NCBI GenBank assembly: GCA_029864095.1
Contig: JAOTUB010000002.1
Coordinates: 1 to 64,000, forward strand
DNA from: Gammaproteobacteria bacterium
GTDB lineage: Bacteria; Pseudomonadota; Gammaproteobacteria; Steroidobacterales; Woeseiaceae
DNA length: 64,000 bases
Reading direction: 5' to 3'
Shown here: one piece after another, positions 26,271 to 33,897 of the stretch
Numbering within the stretch: position 1 is the first letter of the stretch
Layout of the letters: each line of letters starts with the position of its first letter
Notes under the pieces: generated by a model
What the model saw: the letters and a program-made list of their open reading frames with translations, nothing else
Database searches by the model: none
What the model was told of the DNA's origin: nothing
Translations under genes and position numbers: made by a program

Positions 26271-27464
26271 ATGTCCGAGCTTGACGCGTTCCGTGAAGAT
26301 ACCCGGCAATGGCTGGAAGCCAACTGCCCGGAATCGATGCGCACGGTTGGCCGGCGAGAGGACATGGTCGCGCCCGGCCGCAATCAGAAATTTCCCAGCG
26401 ACGATGCGCGAATCTGGTTCGAGCGCATGCGCGACAAGGGATGGACCTGTCCTGAGTTTCCGAGCGAGTATGGCGGCGGAGGCCTTGACGCTGCCAAGGC
26501 CAAGGTGTTGCGACAGGAGATGCAGCGGCTCAAGTGCCGCGCGCCGCTGAGTGACCTCGGCATTTCGATGCTCGGGCCGGCGCTGCTGGAGTTCGGCAGC
26601 GAAGCGCAGAAGGCCGAGCACATTCCCAGGATCGTCCGCGGCGAGATTCGCTGGTGCCAGGGCTACAGCGAACCCGGTGCCGGATCCGACCTCGCCAGCG
26701 TGCAGTGCCGGGCGGAGGACAAGGGGGACCATTATCTGGTCAATGGCACGAAGATCTGGACGTCGTTCGCGACGGAATCCGACTGGATTTTCTGCCTCGT
26801 GCGCACGGATCCCGACGCGCCGAAGCGTGACGGCATCAGCTTTCTGCTGATCGATATGGAGACGCCCGGGATCAGCATTGCACCGATACAGCTGATCAGC
26901 GGCGATTCCGAGTTTTGCCAGGTCTTTTTCGAAGACGTCAAGGTGCCCAAGAAAAACATGGTCTACGAAGCAAACAAGGGCTGGACCGTCGCGAAGGGAT
27001 TGCTCAAGCACGAACGCAAGATGATCTCCGAACTCAGCCAGGACTTCATCGGCGGGACACTGACGCTGCGACAGGCGGCCGACGAATACCTTGGCTACGA
27101 CAAGAACGGCAAGCTGAAGGAGCCAGGGTTGCGGGCGGCAATCACGCGACATGAAATGAACATGCGCGCGATCGAACTGACCGCCTACCGGGCCCATCTC
27201 GAAGGCCTGGCAGGAGAGCCGGACTCGCGTATACCCCTGATCATGAAATACGTCAGCACGACCGAGTTCCAGGTCAAGGACGAACTGATGACCGAACTGC
27301 TGGGCTACCGGGGCCTTGGCTGGGATGACGCTTACTTCAGCGAAGAAGAACTGAAATCCAGCCGTTCCCTGCTGTTCAACAAGTCCCTGACGATTGCCGG
27401 CGGGACAAACGAGGTGCAGCTAAACATCATCGCCAAGCGCGCGCTGGATTTGCCGGAGAGTTAA
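26271..27464 (+). CDS. Acyl-CoA dehydrogenase, subunit of a probable heteromer (FadE/ChsE-like)
   Basis: The 397-residue FAD enzyme has the family N-terminal helical domain (FPSEYGGGGLDAAKAKVL), the beta-domain motif RWCQGYSEPGAGSDLAS and the C-terminal TIAGGTNEVQLNIIAKRALDLP. In steroid side-chain degradation such proteins pair with a second, sequence-unlike dehydrogenase to form an alpha2beta2 enzyme with two FAD sites. The following gene starts eight bases after this stop and is of the complementary type. The enzyme introduces the 2,3-double bond of the acyl-CoA; electrons go to ETF. Which subunit supplies the base I cannot settle by eye. Confidence 0.88.
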   Translation: MSELDAFREDTRQWLEANCPESMRTVGRREDMVAPGRNQKFPSDDARIWFERMRDKGWTCPEFPSEYGGGGLDAAKAKVLRQEMQRLKCRAPLSDLGISMLGPALLEFGSEAQKAEHIPRIVRGEIRWCQGYSEPGAGSDLASVQCRAEDKGDHYLVNGTKIWTSFATESDWIFCLVRTDPDAPKRDGISFLLIDMETPGISIAPIQLISGDSEFCQVFFEDVKVPKKNMVYEANKGWTVAKGLLKHERKMISELSQDFIGGTLTLRQAADEYLGYDKNGKLKEPGLRAAITRHEMNMRAIELTAYRAHLEGLAGEPDSRIPLIMKYVSTTEFQVKDELMTELLGYRGLGWDDAYFSEEELKSSRSLLFNKSLTIAGGTNEVQLNIIAKRALDLPES

Positions 27465-27472
27465 CGCAAGCC

Positions 27473-28603
27473 ATGGCACTCGTACTGACAGACGATCAGA
27501 AAATGCTTCAGGATGCTGCGCGAGACTTCATCGCCGATGCATCGCCTGTCGATGAATTCCGCAAGCTTCGCGAGGCGGGCAAAACGCGTGACCCGGAGCT
27601 CTGGCGGCAAATGGCCGAACTCGGCTGGTCCGCCGTCAATATTGCCGAAAAATACGAGGGGCTGCAGTTCGGGCTGACCGGCCTGGGTCTGATCGTGATC
27701 GAAGCCGGCCGGCACCTCGTTGCGTCGCCGCTGTCGTCGACCGCGGCAATCGGTGTGTCAGCGCTGAATCTCGGCACCAGCGAGGACGCCCGCCAGCGGC
27801 TGCTTCCAGAAATCGCAGCAGGGCAGACACTGGTCGCGTTCGCAGTTGACGAACTGAATCACCACGATCCTCAATACACCAGCACTCGTGCGAAGCCGGA
27901 CGGCAGTGGCGGCTACTTGCTCGACGGCCGCAAGGTATTCGTGTCGGGCGGCGGGCATGCCGATCACTACGTCGTTCTGGCTCGGGAAAATGGCGAGCCC
28001 GATGGCGATTTCGTGCTGGCGCTCGTCGATGCCGGCGCAAAAGGCGTGGACAAGACCAAGGTGCAGCTCATCGACAGCCGCGACTATGCCAATCTCGACT
28101 TTTCAGAAGTTGCCGTCTCGAAAGATGCTGTCCTAGCCGACGGCAGCGAAGCCGGTGCCATCGTCGAAACGCTAATCGACATCGCCGCAATCGTGACGGC
28201 TTGCGAATTATACGGTTGTGCGCTGCAGTCCTTTGAAGACACTGTCCGTTACCTGACGGAACGCAAGCAATTCGGCCGCGCGATCGGCAGCTTCCAGGCG
28301 CTGCAGCATCGCGCGGCGCATGCGTTCTGCCAGTTGCAGTTGCTCTATTCCGTGATTCTCGACGCCCTCGACGCGGCGGAGACGATCCGGCCGGGTCTCG
28401 CGTTGGCTGCGAGCCATGCGAAAGCGTTGGCGAACGACACGACAGACCTGGTCACGAACGAGGCGATACAAATGCACGGTGGCATCGGTGTGACAGACGA
28501 ACTCAATATTGGCCTGTATCTGAAACGCGCGCGTGTGCTGCGCAATTTATTCGGCAATACCAGCTACCATTGGCGCCGTTTCGCGCGCCTCAGCGGGTAC
28601 TGA
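27473..28603 (+). CDS. Acyl-CoA dehydrogenase, partner subunit
   Basis: The 376-residue protein is shorter and more diverged than its neighbour: N-terminal LTDDQKMLQDAARDFIAD, central beta-domain with the FAD motif weakened (DELNHHDPQYTSTRA in place of the SEPGAGSD type), and C-terminal QMHGGIGVTDELNIGLYLKRARV. This weakened first motif with an intact C-terminal one is what is seen in the partner subunits of heteromeric steroid dehydrogenases, where active sites form from both chains. Eight bases separate the two genes, so equal synthesis is expected. Confidence 0.86.
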   Translation: MALVLTDDQKMLQDAARDFIADASPVDEFRKLREAGKTRDPELWRQMAELGWSAVNIAEKYEGLQFGLTGLGLIVIEAGRHLVASPLSSTAAIGVSALNLGTSEDARQRLLPEIAAGQTLVAFAVDELNHHDPQYTSTRAKPDGSGGYLLDGRKVFVSGGGHADHYVVLARENGEPDGDFVLALVDAGAKGVDKTKVQLIDSRDYANLDFSEVAVSKDAVLADGSEAGAIVETLIDIAAIVTACELYGCALQSFEDTVRYLTERKQFGRAIGSFQALQHRAAHAFCQLQLLYSVILDALDAAETIRPGLALAASHAKALANDTTDLVTNEAIQMHGGIGVTDELNIGLYLKRARVLRNLFGNTSYHWRRFARLSGY

Positions 28604-28624
28604 TGCGGTTGAAGCGCCGCGCCG

Positions 28625-29317
28625 ATGGAAAAAATCGTCTATGCCCTGTCCCGCAAGTCGTCCGAGTCTACGGACGTCTTCGCCAGACGGTTATTGTCGG
28701 AGCTGGCAGAACGCTTCATCGGCCGGCACGCTGTGCGACTGGCCGTCGCTGTTCACGATGCAGACGTTGCGCCGGCAGACCGATTGCGCATCATCCATCG
28801 CCGTCCGGCCATCGATGCCGTGGTATCGCTTTGGGTAAATTCGTCGAACGATCATTCCCGCATCGAAACGCAGCTTTGCGACTACGCGGGAACTGTCGAA
28901 GGCTATCTCGTGACCGAGTCGGAGGTGCTGCAGGGTCCCGAGTCCGGAGGTCCGGGCGAACGCACGCCGGGAATGATGCAGATTGCGTTTCTGCGTATCC
29001 CGGAAGGGCTCAGCCACGAGCGCTGGTTCTCGATCTGGCGCGACGATCACACGCAGGTTGCCATCCAGACGCAATCGACGTTTGTGTACCGACAGAACCT
29101 CGTCGTGCGCCCGCTGACAGTTGGCGCAACGGATTGTGCGGCCATCGTCGAGGAGGCGTTTCCGGTCGAAGCCATGACGTCGCAGCATGCGTTCTACGAT
29201 GCGGTCGGTGCCGACGACAAACTAGAACGCAATCGCCAGCGAATGTTTGACAGCTCGATGCGCTTCGTTGACCTGGCAAAGATCGATGTGCTGCCGGCTT
29301 CCGAGTATGTGTGGTAG
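28625..29317 (+). CDS. EthD-domain protein of the steroid operon
   Basis: The 230-residue protein holds a duplicated ferredoxin-like (dimeric alpha-beta barrel) arrangement; the C-terminal half is the clearer EthD domain: MMQIAFLRIPEGLSHERWFSIWRDDHTQVAIQTQSTFVYRQN, then EEAFPVEAMTSQHAFYDAVGADDKLERN. No catalytic role is established for this group; the first EthD protein accompanies a P450 system. It sits in mid-operon between acyl-CoA dehydrogenase and SnoaL genes. A lyase, isomerase or substrate-handling role is possible. No signal peptide is present, so it is cytoplasmic. Confidence 0.75.
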   Translation: MEKIVYALSRKSSESTDVFARRLLSELAERFIGRHAVRLAVAVHDADVAPADRLRIIHRRPAIDAVVSLWVNSSNDHSRIETQLCDYAGTVEGYLVTESEVLQGPESGGPGERTPGMMQIAFLRIPEGLSHERWFSIWRDDHTQVAIQTQSTFVYRQNLVVRPLTVGATDCAAIVEEAFPVEAMTSQHAFYDAVGADDKLERNRQRMFDSSMRFVDLAKIDVLPASEYVW

Positions 29318-29380
29318 AAATCTGCCGGTCCGGCAGCAGCGCCTGATCTGCCGGCGTCGACGCACGCGGGGAGGTACAGT

Positions 29381-29857
29381 ATGACCACAACGGAGATTTT
29401 GTCGGCAGAACGTGAGATCCACCGGGCATTGATCCGCGTCGCACGCGCCATGGACGAGCGCGACTGGCAGTCACTGGAAGCAATCATGACCGAAGACATG
29501 ACGGCCGATCTGGGAACAGGCCACATCGCAGGACGGGCCGCCGTCGTGGTATGCCTGCGGTCGTTCTTGGACGACTGTGGGCCTACGCAGCACCTGCTCG
29601 GCAACGTGTTGATTGATGTGACGAACGATCGTGCGATCAGCAAAGCCTACGTCAGCGATCTGCACCTCGGATGCAACGAAAAGTCCGCACTGACATTCAA
29701 GACGTTGGGCGACTATCATGACCAATGGCAGAAGCGGGACGGCACGTGGCGCATGAGCCATCGAACCAAGATCAATCACGGCTACGTGGGTTCGCTGGAA
29801 GTGCTGGGGTCGGGCCCGCGGGGAAAGCGGGGCCCCGGCGAAACCAACAACGCTTGA
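29381..29857 (+). CDS. SnoaL-like protein of the beta-oxidation operon
   Basis: The 158-residue NTF2-fold protein shows EIHRALIRVARAMDERDWQSLEAIMTEDMTADLG at the N-terminus and a His in GPTQHLLGNVLIDV, then KTLGDYHDQWQKRDGTWRMSHRTKI. The Arg-rich C-terminal tail (RGKRGPGETNNA) is variable. It lies between the EthD protein and the HSD-like SDR, gaps 63 and 13 bp. It likely binds a steroid or steroid-CoA ester as dehydratase or isomerase; which reaction is not clear, since the Tyr/Asp pair differs from the protein at 22054. Confidence 0.7.
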   Translation: MTTTEILSAEREIHRALIRVARAMDERDWQSLEAIMTEDMTADLGTGHIAGRAAVVVCLRSFLDDCGPTQHLLGNVLIDVTNDRAISKAYVSDLHLGCNEKSALTFKTLGDYHDQWQKRDGTWRMSHRTKINHGYVGSLEVLGSGPRGKRGPGETNNA

Positions 29858-29870
29858 ACAGGAACAAGTT

Positions 29871-30632
29871 ATGAAAACATTCGCAATGACCGGCGGCGCA
29901 ACCGGAATCGGCGCCGCAATCAAGAAACGTCTGCAGGACGAAGGTAACAAAGTCATCGTTGTCGATATCAAGGACGCTGACATCGTCGCCGACTTGTCGA
30001 GCGCAGAAGGGCGGAGGGCGGCCATTGATGCCATCCGCGACAGAACGGCGGACGGTCTCGACGGACTGGTAACCTGCGCGGGCGTCGGCTCCAACGCAAA
30101 GGATCACGCACTGATCACGCAGGTCAACTACTACGGTACCATCGAACTGATCGAGGGACTGAAGGACCGGCTCGAGGCGAGTAAAGGCGCTGTCGTGCTG
30201 ATCTCGTCGAATTCCGCGACAATGAACAAGTCGCCGGAGTACGTGGACCTGCTACTGTCCGGCGAGCAGCAAAAAGCACTCGATCTCGGGGAGACCTTGC
30301 CGGCATCGGAGGTTTACAGTGGCAGCAAGAAGGCCGTCACGCGGTGGATGCGGAAAAACGTTCCGGCGTATGCCGCCAACGGCGTGCGCATGAATGCCGT
30401 CGCCCCGGGATACACACAGACGCCGATGACCGAACAGGTCGAGAACGACCCGACGTACGGTAAGGCGATCAGGGAATTCATGGCGAGCATACCCATCGGA
30501 TATCCCGGTAAGCCCGAGGATCAGGCGGCCGCAACGAGGTTCTTGCTGGGCCCGGAAGCGCGCTTCATTTGCGGGGCAGTGCTGTTTGTCGACGGCGGGC
30601 ACGATGCCATGTTTCGTCCCGACGACTTCTAG
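29871..30632 (+). CDS. 3-alpha-hydroxysteroid dehydrogenase-like SDR
   Basis: The 253-residue SDR resembles the 3-alpha-HSD/carbonyl reductase of Comamonas: TGGATGIGAAI at the N-terminus, VDIKDADIVADLSSAEGRRAAID after strand two, GLVTCAGVG, YSGSKKAVT (active Tyr and Lys), APGYTQTPM, and the C-terminus FVDGGHDAMFRPDDF. The matching D-G-G-x-D-A-x-x-R-P-x-x-F ending is distinctive for that subgroup. It should interconvert 3-alpha-hydroxy and 3-oxo steroids, feeding or draining the ring-degradation path. It is the last gene of the operon and converges on the PLD gene. Confidence 0.82.
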   Translation: MKTFAMTGGATGIGAAIKKRLQDEGNKVIVVDIKDADIVADLSSAEGRRAAIDAIRDRTADGLDGLVTCAGVGSNAKDHALITQVNYYGTIELIEGLKDRLEASKGAVVLISSNSATMNKSPEYVDLLLSGEQQKALDLGETLPASEVYSGSKKAVTRWMRKNVPAYAANGVRMNAVAPGYTQTPMTEQVENDPTYGKAIREFMASIPIGYPGKPEDQAAATRFLLGPEARFICGAVLFVDGGHDAMFRPDDF

Positions 30633-30680
30633 GATTCCAGGGCGATCAGTCGAAGCCACGGCACGGAACTGCGCCGGGCA

Positions 30681-32141
30681 CTATACCTGGCCGCGAATCG
30701 GTAACAATCTTGCCGCGTGCCCCGCGCAGCGGTGCCAGAAGCCGGCCTGTGGCTCCCTGTCCAGCACGACTTCAGTGTCTCCGTCAATCCCGTGCCACCG
30801 TAGTCGGCCGTTGGCCGAGAGCTTCACCTCGTACGACTGACGCGGCACGTGATGCTTAGCGCTGTCGATGAATGCGTTGGCCAGCTGCGACGAATCGATA
30901 AATACGCCCATCTCCGTGTTGATATTGGCCGAGCGCGGATCGAAATTGAAAGAGCCGATGAAGATGCGTTCGCGATCGATGGCAAAGGCCTTCGTGTGCA
31001 GCGTTGCCCGGGTCGCATTCTGGCGCTTGTGTTTTTCACCGACGACGAGGGCATCCGCCCGGAGCTCGAACAGCCGCACCCCCATCTGCAACAGCGCTTT
31101 TCTCACTGGCGCATACCCGCCGTGCGCATAAATCTGGTTGTTCGACGCCAGTGAATTCGTCACGATGGTGACCTCGACACCACGTTTTCGCAGCTCGCGG
31201 AATCGGCGTATGCCGCTGAGGCGCGGCACGAAATAGGGCGAAATCAGGATGACTTCCTCACGCGCGTTGTCGAAGGACTGCACCAGCAGCTTCCTAATTC
31301 GTGCCCCGCTGTTGGAGCGATTTGGCTGGGTTTTTTCCGGCAGGTCGAACGCCAGTTCGTAAGGTGCCCAGATGAACTCGCTCAGGTCGTGCTCCAGGTT
31401 TTCAATCATCGAGTTTTTTACTGCACCGGCATACTTTGACTCGCTCGCGCGGGCGTGCGATTTCGACATGCGATCCACGAGCTTCGAGAGTGAGACGTCG
31501 GGCAATCCGAGTCTTGTTGCCATATCCTGGACCGGGATAGCCGCCTGGCTGTTCCAGTAGCTGTCGAACATGCGCGAGACATCCGAGACGACGGGTCCTA
31601 TGCCGATGACATCGAGGTCCGCGAAATTGACGTCTTCACCGACACTGAAATAGTGGTCGCCGATGTTGCGCCCGCCGACGATGGTCAGCTGATTGTCGAC
31701 CGTGAACGACTTGTTGTGCATGCGACGATTCACCCGGGCGAAACTGAGGACGCCGTCAATGAAGCGGTAGATCCGGCGAGTAAACGGATTGTAAATGCGC
31801 ATCCGGAAATTGGGGTGCGCACGAAGTGCGGCGATGTCTTCGTCGTGGCCCTTGGTGCCGTAGTCATCGAGCAGTAGCCGTATCCGCACGCCACGCTCTG
31901 CAGCCCGCAACAGTGCTTCGATGAACAGGTGCCCGGCCAGGTCATTCTCGATCTCGTAATATTGCGCGTCGATGGAATACTCGGCGTGATCGGCCAGCAA
32001 CAGCCGAATGGCAAGGGCATCGACGCCGTCCGACACCGTCAAAAAACCGGCCTTGCCAGGATGTTGTTCCGCCAACCCGTGGAGTGCACGCCCGAGGCGC
32101 GAACCCGAGGTTTCTTCAGACGTAAACGCGTGCGACGTCAT
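30681..32141 (-). CDS. Phospholipase D-family protein (cardiolipin synthase-like)
   Basis: The 486-residue protein has both HKD motifs: HNKSFTVDNQLTIVGGRNIGDHYF (about residue 165) and HTKAFAIDRERIFIGSFNFDPRS (about 390). These form the PLD active site used for phosphatidyl transfer. There is no N-terminal membrane pair as in the classical ClsA, so it resembles ClsB/C-like or stand-alone PLD proteins. Start 32141 is chosen; an extension to 32357 would overlap the SDR gene and encodes low-complexity sequence. It is convergent with the beta-oxidation operon and not obviously part of it. Substrate is unknown. Confidence 0.85.
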   Translation of the reverse strand: MTSHAFTSEETSGSRLGRALHGLAEQHPGKAGFLTVSDGVDALAIRLLLADHAEYSIDAQYYEIENDLAGHLFIEALLRAAERGVRIRLLLDDYGTKGHDEDIAALRAHPNFRMRIYNPFTRRIYRFIDGVLSFARVNRRMHNKSFTVDNQLTIVGGRNIGDHYFSVGEDVNFADLDVIGIGPVVSDVSRMFDSYWNSQAAIPVQDMATRLGLPDVSLSKLVDRMSKSHARASESKYAGAVKNSMIENLEHDLSEFIWAPYELAFDLPEKTQPNRSNSGARIRKLLVQSFDNAREEVILISPYFVPRLSGIRRFRELRKRGVEVTIVTNSLASNNQIYAHGGYAPVRKALLQMGVRLFELRADALVVGEKHKRQNATRATLHTKAFAIDRERIFIGSFNFDPRSANINTEMGVFIDSSQLANAFIDSAKHHVPRQSYEVKLSANGRLRWHGIDGDTEVVLDREPQAGFWHRCAGHAARLLPIRGQV

Positions 32142-32250
32142 AACTCGAAAAGTCCGGCGATGTGCAACCGCCGCAATAGTCGGCCGGCGCTGGTAATTGA
32201 AACTCGTGCCGTTGCGAACGATTCCTGTTCCACGATCCGGGTAATCCGAC

Positions 32251-33006
32251 TCAGCCCAACATGCCGCCGTCGACACTGACGGATTGCCCGGTGATGTATG
32301 ACGCGCGGTCGGAGCACAACCAGACGACCGCGTCGGCGAGTTCGTCAGGTAACCCAAGGCGTTTCATCGCAATACCGCGGGTCATGCGCGGCTCGTGTTT
32401 TTCGTCCGAGGCGAGGTATTTCTCGATGCCTTCGGTACGAATTACACCGGGATTGATGCAATTTACCCGGATGGCCTGCCGCGCATATTCCTTTGCGGCC
32501 GACCGGGTCAAGCCGTTGACTGCCGCTTTGGCGGAATCGTACGGCGACATCATGATATTGGGTTGATCCGCAGCCCGTGATCCGATGTTGACGATTGCCC
32601 CGCCTCCGGATTCGATCATTGCCGGAATCTGGTATTTCATGCAGTAGAAAACGCCGTTTACCGTGACCTCATAGGTGCGGATGAAGTCGGCGGCGTCGAT
32701 ATCTGCGAGCAAATGACCGCCAACAGATAATGCGGCGTTGTTTGATGCGACATGCAGGCCCCCGTAAGTATCCATTGCGGTCCTGATGGCGTGAGCAACT
32801 TGGTGTTCGTCGCCGACGTTGGCAATGGCGTGCGTCGCATCGCCGCCGGCTGCTTTAATCGCTGCAACGGTCGCCTCCGCATCGTCCTCATTGATGTCGA
32901 CAACGACGACGCGAGCGCCTTCATTCGCAAACTTGAGGCAGGTTGCGCGGCCGATGCCGCTGCCTCCGCCGGTAACCATGCCTACCTTGTCTTCCAGTAA
33001 TCCCAC
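32251..33006 (-). CDS. SDR-family oxidoreductase
   Basis: The 251-residue classical SDR has TGGGSGIGRATCLKF, an Asp-containing VVDIN (NAD preference), NNAA, active Tyr and Lys in SPYDSAKAAVNGL, NPGVIRTEGI, and GQSVSVDGGMLG. It is in a minus-strand run with the SnoaL gene (9-bp gap) and a small membrane protein. The pair SDR plus SnoaL repeats the arrangement at 29381-30632, so it probably oxidises or reduces a steroid hydroxyl. Position specificity is unknown. Confidence 0.85.
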   Translation of the reverse strand: MGLLEDKVGMVTGGGSGIGRATCLKFANEGARVVVVDINEDDAEATVAAIKAAGGDATHAIANVGDEHQVAHAIRTAMDTYGGLHVASNNAALSVGGHLLADIDAADFIRTYEVTVNGVFYCMKYQIPAMIESGGGAIVNIGSRAADQPNIMMSPYDSAKAAVNGLTRSAAKEYARQAIRVNCINPGVIRTEGIEKYLASDEKHEPRMTRGIAMKRLGLPDELADAVVWLCSDRASYITGQSVSVDGGMLG

Positions 33007-33015
33007 GGCGCTACC

Positions 33016-33477
33016 TCAGTCAGTCTTCAACAAGTGCTGGCTCATATCGCCGACGAGCAACGGAACCATGCGCCGCTCGCCTATCTGCCAGCAGCCGTCC
33101 TGCAGCACATACTTGTCCTCGTAGCGGCCGGCAATTATTGGCTGCAATGCCAGCAAGTCGGTTTGCTGGAACACGGTAAAGCTGCAACTGCCGCTGGCGT
33201 GATCTTCGCTCTCGCCGATATCGAGCACGAGGTTACTGACAACGTGCTGTGTGAGCGGCGTGTTTGTCGCGGTATACAAGCGAACCGTATTGCGATAGAA
33301 AGCAAGAACCTCAGTGTAGCCTTCCGCAAGCAAGGTACCGTCCGGCCCGACCAGTCGGCCATTGGCGAACAGCTCCGCGACGCCAGCGAAGTTGCCGGCA
33401 TCCACACAGTTCGCATAGTTGTAGACAAGCCGCTCGATTTCGAACCTGGCGTTCGACGTTGATTCAGAAGTCGTCAT
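33016..33477 (-). CDS. SnoaL-like protein (third copy)
   Basis: The 153-residue NTF2-fold protein has ARFEIERLVYNYANCVDAGNFAGVAELFANG at the N-terminus and His in TPLTQHVVSNLVLDI, then AGRYEDKYVLQDGCWQIGERRM. The Tyr and Asp of the N-terminal helix are retained, as in hydroxysteroid dehydratases. Its start overlaps the stop of the upstream small membrane protein by 14 bases, and the SDR follows after 9 bp. It likely acts on the same substrate as that SDR. Confidence 0.75.
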   Translation of the reverse strand: MTTSESTSNARFEIERLVYNYANCVDAGNFAGVAELFANGRLVGPDGTLLAEGYTEVLAFYRNTVRLYTATNTPLTQHVVSNLVLDIGESEDHASGSCSFTVFQQTDLLALQPIIAGRYEDKYVLQDGCWQIGERRMVPLLVGDMSQHLLKTD

Positions 33478-33802
33478 CGTCCTTTTTTTTCGACGATTTC
33501 CGGCCTGGCCGAAACCACATGCCCATGCTGTCCTCGAGCATTCCGAGGCCCGACTTCACGGCGCTTTCTTTGGTTTTCTTGACGACGGTGCCGCCCACTT
33601 CAGAGAGGCCGTCCTTGATGCCCGAATGTACGCCTTCGCGGACGCGTGCTTTGAGCTTCTCGCCGAGTTCGTCCGCTTTCCTGTCGATCCAGTCGACGAG
33701 CAGCTGCTTGAGGTAGCGTTGGTACAGGAACCAAACCGCGGCAATCGTCAATGCCGATGTTATTGCGGCGGTCAAAAGGACCAGAACGAGATCAAAGGCC
33801 AT
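33464..33802 (-). CDS. Small N-terminally anchored membrane protein, unknown
   Basis: The 112-residue protein has one strong N-terminal membrane helix (VLVLLTAAITSALTIAAVWFL), then a basic/acidic alternating helix (DWIDRKADELGEKLKARVREG) that may form a coiled coil, and a Lys/Asp tail (KSSKKKDDDDF). No family is recognised. Two adjacent ATG codons (33805 and 33802) are possible starts. Overlap with the SnoaL gene suggests translational coupling. Confidence 0.55.
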   Translation of the reverse strand: MAFDLVLVLLTAAITSALTIAAVWFLYQRYLKQLLVDWIDRKADELGEKLKARVREGVHSGIKDGLSEVGGTVVKKTKESAVKSGLGMLEDSMGMWFRPGRKSSKKKDDDDF

Positions 33803-33897
33803 CACGGAACCTGCTTGTCACACTGCCGATTCGTCGTCGGTTCACAACGAATATTAGCATTTCACCCGGGCCACCGACGCAGGGCAGTTGAATATCA

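Noticed and set aside
26247..27197. A 316-codon open frame on the minus strand
   Set aside because: It is antisense to the acyl-CoA dehydrogenase gene and has no motif.
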